From Blattamonas nauphoetae (taxonomy: Eukaryota > Preaxostyla > Oxymonadida): 20,456 nucleotides of DNA. A model generated the notes under the pieces. The model did not search any database. It was given only the letters and a program-made list of their open reading frames with translations, and had not been told where the DNA came from. The stretch lies in contig JARBJD010000726.1 in the NCBI GenBank assembly GCA_033064195.1, forward strand, positions 1 to 20,456, given 5' to 3'. The translations under genes were made by a program, and so were the position numbers. How positions within the stretch are numbered: the stretch's first letter is position 1; each line of letters begins with the position of its first letter. Positions 1 through 9,299 of the stretch are shown piece after piece.

Positions 1-27
1 TTATAGCCAATGATATTATAAAATAAT
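1..27 (+). other. 3' end of ITS1 (partial)
   Basis: AT-rich bases immediately upstream of the 5.8S start. The 18S gene lies outside the window. Nothing else can be read in this short stretch. Confidence 0.7.
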
Positions 28-182
28 AAACTTTTGGTAGTGGATATCTTGGCTCTTGCATCGATGAAGAACGCAGCAAAGCGCGATAGTTAATGTGAAT
101 CGCAAGAATCTGTAGAATCAAAGTTTTATCCTGCGGTGTCTTAACTTTTAGTTAAGAGACCATTCTTATTTCAGAATTGGTA
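28..182 (+). rRNA. 5.8S ribosomal RNA
   Basis: Structural RNA of the large ribosomal subunit. The universal eukaryotic core is visible: TGGATATCTTGGCTC at about 41, then GATGAAGAACGCAGCAAAG and AATGTGAATCGCA. The 3' boundary is placed from the conserved pairing with the 28S 5' end: CTTATTTCAG at 165-174 pairs with CTGAAATTAAG at 392-402 with one bulged base, as in yeast 5.8S/25S. About 155 nt is the normal length. The block that usually follows GTGAATTGCAGAA (the GAATCATCGAATCTTTGAACGC region) is strongly divergent. The end is uncertain by roughly 5 nt. Confidence 0.93.
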
Positions 183-386
183 AATATTAAAATATCTTTT
201 ATCCTTACTTGGGATAGAAAGGAAATGAGATGAACATATTGAGTATATGTCATCTTTAATAATATCGATATATGAATCATTAAGAGATATTGTTGAAATA
301 TGATATATAAACAATTTGATATTTAAATATAAATATTTAATTGTCTTGTATACTTCTGTTTTAACAACTCACTTTATATATATAAA
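183..386 (+). other. Internal transcribed spacer 2
   Basis: About 204 nt between the inferred 5.8S end and 28S start. It is very AT-rich, with runs such as ATATATGAATCATT and TTATATATATAAAA. It is removed during pre-rRNA processing. Boundaries follow from the 5.8S/28S pairing described for the neighbours. Confidence 0.85.
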
Positions 387-1664
387 ACAATCTGAAATTA
401 AGAAAGATTACCCGCTGAACTGGAAGCATCTAAATAAGCGGAGGAAAAGAAACTAACTAGGATTCCTATAGTACCGGCGAGGGAAGTAGGAAAAGCCCAA
501 AGCTAAAATCTATGCGGGCTGTTTTGCATGCATAGAGATGTGCTTTATAGATGTGGGGTTGTGTTGTGAAGAAGATAGAGGCTAAAATACCCTTTCGAAC
601 GGGTTATCATAGAGGGTGAAAATCCCGTTTTTGGCCTTGTTTCACAATGCGCTAAGCTCTGCAATCGTCGAGTCGGGTTGTTTGAGATTGCAACCCTAAT
701 TGGGTGGTAAGCTTCATCCAAGGCTAAATATATGCAAGAGACCGATAGCGAACAAGTACCGTAAGGGAAAGATGAAAAGTATTTTGGAAAAAGTTGAAAT
801 AGGGCTTGAAACTTCCAAAAGGGAAGCGATACAACTCTATAGAGAAGATTTGTTATATATCGATTGTTGGAAAGATTTTTGAAGATGTGTAATTATAACT
901 GTAAAAGGTTAAACATATTTTCAAGAGTTTTTCTGATAATTAGATATATAATAGAAATCGGTCAATCGTGTTTTCTGATAATCAAGATTTCAAATTCAGG
1001 AAGGTAGAATTGTTCATTCATTTCGATGGGTGGATGATTTGTTTATAGCCTCGAATTAGACGGATTTGAATATTCTACATAGGAGGAGAACACAAATGAA
1101 CCTTATTGATTGGGGTTTAAGTTTATCTTAACGAGAGTATCTTTGCAAGGAAATTTTGATGATATGTGGTTGATATATGATTTACTTTGATTAGTTTCGG
1201 CTAGTCAATTGGTAAGTAATAATTGATCGTATATTGTTGAATGCAATTAGACGGCTCTGTTCGAAGATAGATTTTAAGATTGACTTTAGTTGGATATGGA
1301 TTGTATTGCCCCGTCTTGAAACACGGACCAAGGAGTCTATCAGACATGCGAGTATTTGGGTAATTTAAACCTAATAATGCGTAATGAAAGTGAAGACAAT
1401 CGTTTTGGATTGTTGAGATATGAAATTATGATCTGTCTAGATTATGATGGCAATATCGACCGACTGATTCTAAAGATTAATTTCCAACTCTCGGGTTGGA
1501 AGGGATTGGTTCGAGTTATAGCATATCTGATAGGACCCGAAAGACGGTGAACTTTGCTTGAGTGTGGGTGAAGCCAGAGGAAACTCTGGTGGAAGCTCGT
1601 CGGGGTAATGACGTGCAACTCTTTCCTTAGACTTGAGTTAAGGGGCGAAAGACTAATCGAACCG

Positions 1665-1710
<46 letters not shown>

Positions 1711-1794
1711 TTGTTATAATGAGTTTTGTCCGGTAAAGCGAATGATTAGAGGTCTTGGGGGAGGAATTCCCTCAACCTATTCTCAAACTCTAAA

Positions 1795-2042
1795 TGGGCA
1801 AAAAGACGTTTGTAAATGATGATTGATTCAGGGAAGGGATTGATTTTACTGATGATTGTATGAATGGATGCCTTTTGGGGTAATTGTTTGTATGATTATT
1901 AGGGATTTATTCTGGAAATGAGTTGATTGTTGTTGAAGGTTTAAATTAGATATATGGATTGTCTACCTTTAAAGTGTTGTTTAAGTAAACAGCGTGATAA
2001 AAAGATGATCCAATAAAGAATTGAATCAATAGCTCCAAGTGG
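1795..2042 (+). other. Enlarged 28S expansion segment
   Basis: Between the conserved TATTCTCAAACT block and AGTGGGCCATTTTTGGTAAGC there are about 250 nt, where yeast has about 60. The sequence is AT-rich with no conserved LSU block and no splice or group I hallmarks. I read it as a lineage-specific expansion segment rather than an intron, but only an RNA sequence would settle that. Confidence 0.6.
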
Positions 2043-2180
2043 GCCATTTTTGGTAAGCAGAACTGGCGATGCGGGATGAACCGAAAGTTGTGTTAAGGTG
2101 CCGGAATTTGTGCTCATGAAGATACCATAAAAGGTGTCAATTCATATAGACAGCAGGACGGTGGCCATGGAAGTCGGTAT

Positions 2181-2214
<34 letters not shown>

Positions 2215-3396
2215 TGAATTGGCCCTGAAAATGGATGGCGCTTCAGCACAATACCTATACACGACCAAAATCATGATGATGATTTTGTGTAGGAGGGCGT
2301 GCGGGTTTTTTAGAAGCTATGATGTGAATCATGGTGGAAAAGCCTGTAGTGCTGATCTTGGTGGTAGTAGCAAATATTCAAATGAGAAACCTCTCAATGG
2401 GGGATAATTTTGAAGACTGAAGAGAAGAAAGGTTCCATATGAATCTAATTGAGATATGGGTTAGTCGACCCTAATGAATCGGTTAAATACCGTGATATAA
2501 AATGGATTTTGTAAAAGCAGGATTCATATTCAGAAAGGGAAGAAGGTTAATATTCCTTCACCTTTTACGTGTGGATAATTAAAATGGCAACATAAAGAAG
2601 CCTGTACTCATCAGAAAACACATCGGGAAGAGTTTTCTTTTCTTCTTAACGACTGATAAAGCTCGTTGTTAATATTATTTGCATGAGCATTGGGCATGGA
2701 AGCGGGTTAACCGGAGAAGTGGCCAATCAGTTGGAAGAGCCCCTCTATTTATATGAGGAAGACATTTATTGTTGATAGCAAGTAAAATGGTCCGATTGTG
2801 TTTTATGATCCTTGAAACTACAGGGGACTGAATGATTTTCACACGAGGTCGTACTGATAACCGCAACAGGTCTTCAAGGTGAGGAGCCTCTAGTCGATAG
2901 AAGAAAGTAGGTAAGGGAATTCGGCAAAATAGATCCGTAACTTTGGGAAAAGGATTGGCTCTAAGGATCGGTCCGTCGGGTTCGATGAAAGCGGGTTACT
3001 TATTTAGATGGATTGTGTTGATTTGTTGGCGGGCTTGGCAACAGGTCTGCTGATGAGTTGATATAGTCTGTTTAAGGGTGGCAGCGCGTGTCGTAAGTGT
3101 GCTTGATTGTGTGTCTATATTGAAGAGGAGACTTTTTGATTGGATGCAAAATTGGGTGCATTTTCTCGAATCGCTTTTTAATCGAAGCGAGTTAGTTTCG
3201 GATTGTAGATCTCGATCTGCAGACGAGATTAATGGAGTATAAACGATTAACTTAGAACTGGAACGGACAAGGGGAATCCGACTGTTTAATTAAAACAAAG
3301 CAATGTGAAGGCTGGAAAACGGTGTTGACACATTGTGATTTCTGCTCAGTGCTCTGAATGTCAAAGTGAAGAAATTCAATCAAGCGCGGGTAAACA

Positions 3397-3440
<44 letters not shown>

Positions 3441-3539
3441 CTCTAATTAGGGACGCGCATGAATGGATTAACGAGATTCCCACTGTCCCTATCTACCATC
3501 TAGCGAACCCACAGCCAAGGGAACGGGCTTGGAAGAATC

Positions 3540-3577
<38 letters not shown>

Positions 3578-3639
3578 AGAATCTGTGAAATGATTTAGAG
3601 GGTATAGGATAGGTGGGAGAGGGCAACCTCGACAGTGTA

Positions 3640-3905
3640 ATACCACTACTTTTATTATCATTTTACTTATTTGATTGTTGAGGAGCATTATATGGTGTAC
3701 TGGTGTGATATGTTTGTAGTCCTCGGATTATACGCAGATTGCATTTCAGGCCATATTATGATTCTGGAACTAAACGTTAAAGGAGTTGGTTTAATTTATG
3801 ATGATGGGGTCTAGTTGGGGCGACTTGACTAGGTTCTACATTGTATGGCGACTCTGGGGGATAGTAGTCTTCGGGCTATGTGTACCTACGTGATCTCATT
3901 CAAAG
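3640..3905 (+). other. Enlarged 28S expansion segment (ES31-like position)
   Basis: After AATACCACTACTTTTATTAT and before the conserved CAAAGACATTTTCTGATGGGG block the gene carries about 250 nt, where yeast has about 130. It ends in a GC-richer part around TTCGGGCTATGTGTACC. The flanking core blocks are collinear with other eukaryotes. Interpreted as an enlarged expansion segment. Confidence 0.55.
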
Positions 3906-4131
3906 ACATTTTCTGATGGGGAGTTCGGCTGGGGCGGCACATCTGTTAAACAACAACGCAGGTGTCCTAAGATGAGCTCAGTGAGAACAGAAATCTCACG
4001 TAGAACAGAAGGGTAAAAGCTCATTTGATTTTGCTTTTCAGTATGAAGACAAACCGTGAAAGCGTGGCCTAACGATCCTTTGAGTTTTACAAGTGTTAAG
4101 CCAGAGGTGTCAGAAAAGTTACCACAGGGAT

Positions 4132-4427
4132 GAATATATAGAAATATGTTGCGATGTAGTTACATAGTCCCAGTTAAATATATGTAATATTTAGCTAGTC
4201 ACTTATGGAAGTAAGTGGCAACACACCTGGTTATTGAAATATATACAGAGATGTATATAATCAATAAATCATTTTATAAAGAAATGATTTTGACGGTCGG
4301 TAAGGTGTGCACCAAAATGACCATGTATGTATGTGTTTTGGTGTATGGTACGACCTATCCCAATTATAAAATAATTATTAAATCATACTTGTGTATGATT
4401 GATAATAGTAAAGTTGGTAAATATGAG
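4132..4427 (+). ncRNA. Group I self-splicing intron in 28S at site L2449
   Basis: The universal block ACAGGGATAACTGGC is split into ACAGGGAT (ending 4131) and AACTGGC (from 4428). The 5' exon ends in U and the intron ends in G, as group I introns require. A consistent fold is visible. P1 pairs exon GGGAT (4127-4131) with guide GTCCC (4167-4171), giving the U.G wobble at the splice site. P2 is 4200-4205/4212-4217. P3 is CACACCT 4222-4228/AGGTGTG 4303-4309. P4-P6 domain hairpins are 4231-4237/4261-4267, 4240-4246/4253-4259 and 4266-4273/4283-4290. P7 is GGTCG 4295-4299/CGACC 4351-4355. P8 is CACCAAAA 4310-4317/TTTTGGTG 4336-4343. P9 is 4381-4387/4394-4400. At 296 nt there is no room for a homing endonuclease, and the 80-codon frame crossing the 3' junction runs into exon sequence. 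The exact subgroup is not assigned. Confidence 0.92.
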
Positions 4428-4464
4428 AACTGGCTTGTGGCAGCCAAGCGTTCATAGCGACGTT

Positions 4465-4502
<38 letters not shown>

Positions 4503-4545
4503 CGAAGCAGAATTCGCCAAGTGTTGGATTGTTCACCCACTAACA

Positions 4546-4583
<38 letters not shown>

Positions 4584-5154
4584 TAGTTTTACCCTACTGA
4601 TGAATTATTGTCGTGATGGTAATTCAAGTTAGTACGAGAGGAACCCTTGAATCGCATAATTGGTATTTGTGGTTGGTTGATAGGCCAGTGCCACGAAGCT
4701 ACCATGCGTGGGATTATGACTGAACGCCTCTAAGTCAGAATCCTTGCCAGATTAATGCGAGAATGGTGTCTGGTAAATGACCAGATTTGTATGGATTTGT
4801 TATTGATATGGATAATAGTGTGTTTGATGTGTGGATCCGCGGCATGCAAGGCAGAGTGCTCGTGCGGGCAACCGTGGGGCATTTATGTGTGTGTGTTTCT
4901 TGGAGCTGGATGTTTTGCACTTATTGTAGTTGAAATGTAGATCAGCGATAAGGCCAGCCGTCAACATCAGGCAAGTATGGAATGTGTGTGACAGCGCATC
5001 TGTGCATGTTTGATGTGGTTGGTAGACATAATTGCTTGAGAATCCATGCGACGGAGATCCTTTGTAGACGACTTAAAATGAAGTGGGGATTGTAAATGGC
5101 AGAGTAGCTCTACGTTACGATCCATTGAGATTTAGCCCACTTTCTATGATCGAT

Positions 5155-5217
5155 ATAAGGAAATGCAAAATATTTCTTTTGTTTAGTGGATGAATTGTAC
5201 ATTAAAGAAATATCAAG
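5155..5217 (+). other. Immediate 3' flank of 28S
   Basis: Short AT-rich sequence after the 28S 3' end and before the tandem repeat. By position it is probably external transcribed spacer. No recognisable processing or termination box is identified. Confidence 0.5.
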
Positions 5218-5402
5218 TGTTTAAGTATTTTGACAAAGTATTTTTGATAAAGTATATTTGACTAAGTATTTTGACTAAGTACAAAATATATTAAGTATTT
5301 TGACTAAGTACAAAATGTATTAAGTCAATTGTACTAAGTACAAAATGTATTAAGTATTTTGACTAAGGACAAATTGTATTAAGTCAATTGTACTAAGTGG
5401 GA
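5218..5402 (+). repeat. AT-rich tandem repeat downstream of 28S
   Basis: Imperfect repeats built from TTTTGACTAAGTA, ACAAAATGTATTAAGT and TCAATTGTACTAAGT. The block GTATTAAGTCAATTGTACTA recurs at 5317 and 5376, giving a higher-order period of 59 bp. Simpler TATTTTGACTAAG copies precede it from about 5225. Its position right after the rRNA gene suggests an rDNA spacer repeat. A role in Pol I termination or enhancement is only a positional inference. Confidence 0.75.
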
Positions 5403-5975
5403 CAATATTTTTGACATCATAGAAAAGTACGAGCCCCCATCGAAACCGACCGTCGCCTTTCTTTTTTTTCAATATTTTCCAATCTCTCTCCAATAACTCT
5501 TTCACACCTCAAACAACTGAATGCGAGTGTTTTTTTTGAAAATCTTCCCACCAGAAGCCTTTTCGGCTGGATGATTCAGAAAAATATGGGTTGATCGTCA
5601 TTTGATGGGCAATGTTCTTTCAACCATCTTCCTCACTACACTGGATATGGTATACAGGGTGAATGTCTGCTTTACCACCATATTACATCTTCTCTCAATC
5701 TCTCTCCTCTGTTCTCTCTCTCTTCGCACAACATTGAAGCATGGATGTATGAATTCAGTTTTATTCACTTTTAGTGGTGTAGTATCTCAAACAATTGATA
5801 TTGCTTTGGTTGGGTTTCGAAAGAAAGTGTAAATTGTGAGTTGAAAACAACAATATGCATGAAAGACTCAATTAAGATGGAAAGTGTTGATGTGAGAATG
5901 AGTGGAGGGAGGAGAAGGCTCGAGGAGAGGAGTTTGGACGTCGCAGAAGGAAAAATGGGGTCTATCGAAGCGCGG
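5403..5975. other. Spacer without a supported gene
   Basis: Contains T-rich tracts at about 5459-5471 and 5531-5538, which could serve as Pol I terminator elements, and an imperfect hairpin with stem AGCC/GGCT around 5556-5570. A 76-codon ATG frame at 5602-5832 on the plus strand has no domain, intron or neighbour that supports it. From about 5880 the sequence turns purine-rich and grades into the minisatellite. Confidence 0.5.
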
Positions 5976-6405
5976 TGAGGAGAAGAAGAGAGGAGTTGGA
6001 GGTGATGTGGAGAAGCGAAGAGAGATTGGAGGACGAGGGAGGCGAGTGGAGGAGAAGGCTGGTGACTGGAGGTGACTGGAGGAGAGAGGAGGTGACTGGA
6101 GGCGAGTGGAGGTGAGCGGAGGACGAGGGAGGCGAGTGGAGTGCGAGGGAGGCGAGTGGAGGTGAGTGGAGGTGACTGGAGGACGAGGGAGGCGAGTGGA
6201 GTGCGAGGGAGGCGAGTGGAGGTGAGTGGAGGTGACTGGAGGACGAGGGAGGTGAGTGGAGGACGAGGGAGACGAGTGGAGGAGAAGGCTGGTGACTGGA
6301 GGTGACTGGAGGTGACTGGAGGGCGAGGGAGGCGACTGGAGGTGACTGGAGGGCGAGGGAGGCGACTGGAGGTGACTGGAGGACGAGGGAGGTGAGTGGA
6401 GGGCG
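5976..6405. repeat. Purine-rich minisatellite, 10-12 bp units with higher-order repeats
   Basis: Plus strand is almost all G and A with scattered T and C. Units such as GGAGGTGACT and GGACGAGGGAGGCGAGT alternate. Bases 6121-6180 and 6181-6240 are identical, a perfect 60-bp tandem duplication, so part of the array expanded recently. The minus strand reads as Ser/Pro/Leu-rich repeats (LHSPP, SLVL). These follow from the unit composition and I do not treat them as a protein gene. Confidence 0.85.
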
Positions 6406-7112
6406 AGGGAGGTGTAGGCTCTGAGGTAAAGTTGAGGGGAGGAGGTGTTGGCTCTGAGGTAAAGTTGAGGGGAGGAGGTGTTGGCTCTGAGGTGAAGTTG
6501 GGGGGAGGAGGCGTTGGCTCTGAGGTGGAGTTGAGGGAAGGAGGTGTTGGCTCTGAGGTAAAGTTGAGGGGAGGAGGTGTTGGCTCTGAGGTGGAGTTGA
6601 GGGGAGGAGGTGTTGGCTCTGAGGTGGAGTTGGGGGAGGAGGTGTTGGCTCTGAGGTGAAGTTGGGGGAGGAGGCGTTGGCTCTGAGGTGGAGTTGGGGA
6701 GAAGAGGTGTTGGCTCTGAGGTAAAGTTGAGGGGAGGAGGTGTTGGCTCTGAGGTGGAGTTGAGGGGAGGAGGTGTTGGCTCTGAGGTGGAGTTGAGGGG
6801 AGGAGGCGTTGGCTCTGAGGTAAAGTTGAGGGGAGGAGGTGTTGGCTCTGAGGTGGAGTTGAGGGGAGGAGGCGTTGGCTCTGAGGTGGAGTTGAGGGGA
6901 GGAGGCGTTGGCTCTGAGGTGGAGTTGAGGGGAGGAGGCGTTGGCTCTGAGGTGGAGTTGAGGGGAGGAGGTGTTGGCTCTGAGGTGGAGTTGAGGGGAG
7001 GAGGCGTTGGCTCTGAGGTGGAGTTGAGGGGAGGAGGTGTTGGCTCTGAGGTGGAGTTGGGGGGAGGAGGTGTTGGCTCTGAGGTGGAGTTGGGGGGAGG
7101 AGGTGTTGGAAT
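6406..7112. repeat. 33-bp minisatellite, about 21 copies
   Basis: Tandem copies of a 33-bp unit whose core is GGTGTTGGCTCTGAGG followed by a TGGAGTTGAGGGGAGGA-type tail. Variants swap GTGGAG for GTAAAG and GTGTTGG for GCGTTGG. Because 33 is divisible by three and the unit lacks stops in several frames, long open frames appear on both strands: GGVGSEVELRG repeats on plus, and an 11-residue NTSSPQLHLRA repeat within a 389-codon frame on minus. Symmetric openness is what a stop-free unit gives by chance, so coding is unproven. The array lies downstream of the minus-strand gene that ends at 7199. Confidence 0.9.
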
Positions 7113-7198
7113 GGAGGTTTAGAACAGTCAAAGATTGTACTTACAAAGTTCTGGGTAGAGACGGAGAGACAGAAAGGAAAATGAGAAAAACAAAATGA
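7113..7198. other. 3' flank of the transposase-like gene
   Basis: AT-balanced stretch between the 33-bp array and the TGA stop of the minus-strand gene. By position it is 3' UTR or flank. No convincing poly(A) signal or terminal inverted repeat is seen. Confidence 0.4.
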
Positions 7199-9299
7199 TC
7201 AAGTTGCTTTTATCTTCACAACACCATAGTCCCGCTGGGAGCCATGATCCGGGTCCAGGTCCATAAATGGATCACAGCTAACCCTGTTCGGCCAAAAGGC
7301 CTGGCAGAGAAAGTCGGGTAATGGTGAAGTGAAGAGGTGTTAATTTATGTGGAACGAGATGTTGTGTTTGTAACAGTATTTAAAAATGAAAAGCGAAATG
7401 AAGTTTTGTCACCCAATTCTGAACTCAATCCGCGCTCCTCCTCTCTTTCCACCTCCTCCTTCTCGAAAATCTTTCTCACTCTGTTGTCTCTGCCTCTCTT
7501 CTGAGAATATTCGAGAAGATATGAAAATGATGAGAAATTAACGCAAACAGGTGCCCCTGTAAGGGAGGCACCCTTTCGTAAAAACCCTAAATAATCCTTC
7601 ATTCTTGTAATTGTTACTCGAAAGTAACTATGGTCATCGGGAAAGACCTCATGTCTAAAATGGAGAAATATGAAATATATGAAAAAAATACAAACTTGTG
7701 AAAAGAGTGGACGGTGTTTCTCTCTGATGAATTCAGAGAGTCAGTGTGACTATCAAAGAAAGTGAAAAGTTCATCCGAGGAGCGGATGGGGGTTGTGAGA
7801 TGATTAGAAACGAAAGTGGAAAGGACTCCGAACTCGGAGTCGCAACAATTTTTGCCGTGTTGCTCGGCGAAGAAAGAGTAACATACCCTCTTCTCTGAAA
7901 AAAGAGGGTTTAATGAAGATAAAAAGAAACCAAGGACAAACTGGTTCCGAAAATGTGGACCAGTGTCCGAAAATACAGTGACATGTGATTTGGAATGATA
8001 TGAAGGAAGTGCAAATAAAGTGGAAAGACATTCTTGAACAAAACGATGGTCGTGCGAAAGCACGGGTGATATGAAATTGTGATGTGTTTTGGTAATGACA
8101 GAATGTTGTGAAGTGAAACAAGTAATGCACAAATGAGAAACTGAAACCTGGGAATAAAAATCATGACCAATTTGGGTGTTTGAGAGTGGCAAGTGCCAAT
8201 TTTCTTTAAAGTCCATGACGATGACTAAAGAGTCATCGTCGATGGATGAAGTGGAAGTATTGTAAAAGTTTCTTTGTGTTTCTGCTATTTTTTTGTGCTT
8301 TTCAATTGTTTTCAATTCATTTTCTTCTTTTTGATTTAGTTTCTTGTGTGTTGCTTTTAGTGTTTCTTGTTTTTTTAACAGATATTTCCCCCGCTCACAA
8401 ATGGAGCAGAGGTCTGTTCTTTTCTTTGGTTTTTGAAGTATTTTTTTGGTTTTCTTACAAAAGGAAGAATATGACATACTTGTTTTACCCTGTTCCACGA
8501 GCTTGTGATGTAAGTCCTTTTTGGTTGTTTCGAGGAGACGGATTTCTGACGTTCTGTTGTGAATTGTGACCATATCAGATTGTGAGGGAAGAGGAATGGA
8601 TTGTTGTGTGAGACTAGGAGAAGCGAGGAGGAAATCGACATCGTCATCGTCCAGTGTATCGATGATGGATGGTGCTGATGAAAAACGAATGAAAAGAAAA
8701 AGAAGGCAACTAATTTTTGTCGATTTTTTTGACTTTCGGACCTGGTTTTCACAACTAGGCGAAGTGTTGTCTTCTATCGCCTTCATTAATTCGATGTCGT
8801 CGTGAATGTTGATGGTCTGTGAAAAATTGTGAATAAAATGAGTACTAATACCTGCTTCGAAGCTGGTCGACGTCGAGTGGGCTTTCGGGGTTTCCCACCG
8901 ATTCTGTCGAATCGGGAGCGGGCATAATTAAACGCCCCCTCCTCGACGTCGAACCCCAGTGCTTTGGTCTCGCTAAGTGTTTGGACTTGCGAGACGCACT
9001 GCATTAATCGAACTTTTTCATCTTTATTTCTCATTTCATTGTAATAATGAGAAAGAGATGACAAAAGTGAGGTGAAATTATCTAAGGAGAGAAAGAATCA
9101 ATAAGAGAGAAAACAAACGATTATAATGAGCTTCGACTTGCCGCTTTACCTCCTGCAGGTCATGTCTGCTATCCAGTGCCCTGATGAGGGGAGCAGCTGG
9201 ATTTTTCTCATGTTGTCTTGTCAACAAGGCATGAATCTCCCCCCCATGAGTACTGATGGTCGAAGGAGGCTTTCGGTTGTATTCTAAAATAGATTGCAT
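7199..9299 (-). CDS. Six-exon DDE-type transposase-like gene (apparently intact, 611 aa)
   Basis: I joined six exons: 9299-9119, 9081-8852, 8816-8753, 8674-7696, 7654-7375, 7300-7199. The five GT..AG introns are 37, 35, 78, 41 and 74 nt. The exon sum is 1836 nt, with no internal stop, ending in TGA. Each junction restores frame; the 41-nt removal turns a short TAA-terminated tail into HKHEVFPDDHSYFRVTITR and onward. Visible blocks: basic linker KPRKPTRRRP (about 123-132), zinc-ligand-like C-x2-C in KKRTDLCSICERG (about 243-254), then an RNase H-like core with VMDFKENW (Asp about 313), FSDTGPHFRNQF (Asp about 395) and FFAEQHGKNCCDSEFG (Asp/Glu about 437-439). This pattern recalls animal transposase-like proteins with DFxEN...SDGxxxQxKN...HGKxxxD, from memory. 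The last exon encodes WPNRVSCDPFMDLDPDHG. A pyrimidine tract plus TTAG upstream of 9299 could be an acceptor for a further 5' exon. Intron 3 placement (8675-8752 or 8675-8755) is ambiguous. The splice model is strong; the function is inferred. Confidence 0.75.

Larger units (their letters stand above)
387..5154 (+). rRNA. 28S (LSU) ribosomal RNA, interrupted by a group I intron
   Basis: Complete large-subunit rRNA gene. It opens with TACCCGCTGAAC..AAGCATCTAAATAAGCGGAGG (D1) and carries the core blocks in order: GACCGATAGCGAACAAGTACC (about 740), ACCCGAAAGACGGTGAAC (1535), GTAGCTGGTTCCCTCCGAAG (1670), GGTAAGCAGAACTGGCGATG (2052), CTCTCTTAAGGTAGCCAAATG (3413), TGGGGCGGCACATCTGTTAAA (3930), the peptidyl-transferase ring (about 4115-4131 and 4428 on), the sarcin-ricin loop AGTACGAGAGGAA (4631) and CTGAACGCCTCTAAGTCAG (4721). 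The 3' end is set by alignment of GAGATTTAGCCC to the yeast 25S terminus. The gene is 4768 nt, or about 4472 nt after intron removal, versus 3396 in yeast. The excess lies in expansion segments. All conserved blocks look intact, so this is plausibly a functional copy. Ends are uncertain by a few bases. Confidence 0.96.

Noticed and set aside
700-2866. Several 60-64 codon ORFs within 28S
   Set aside because: They overlie conserved rRNA core and expansion segments and are fortuitous.
4215-4457. 80-codon frame as an intron-encoded protein or homing endonuclease
   Set aside because: It runs from inside the group I core through the 3' splice site into conserved 28S sequence and has no LAGLIDADG or His-Cys motif.
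5602-5832. 76-codon plus-strand ORF in the spacer
   Set aside because: No recognisable motif, no supporting context, and lengths like this arise by chance in AT-rich sequence.
5962-7131. 389-codon minus-strand open frame rich in NTSSPQLHLRA repeats as a real protein
   Set aside because: The 33-bp unit is stop-free in several frames on both strands, so a long ORF is expected without selection. No signal peptide, domain or intron context supports it.
7214-7345. Structured noncoding RNA or 18S fragment (GGCCAAAAGGCC hairpin, GCTAACCCTG..GGTAATGG resemblance to 18S helix 41 region)
   Set aside because: The neighbouring universally conserved 18S blocks are absent, and the GC-richer part is better explained as the last coding exon (7300-7199) plus intron 5.
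7614-8786. A self-contained 390-aa gene stopping at TAA (7614), possibly reading through by stop reassignment
   Set aside because: A 41-nt GT..AG intron at 7655-7695 removes the need for this stop and joins convincingly to the next exon. The TAA is an artefact of reading the intron.
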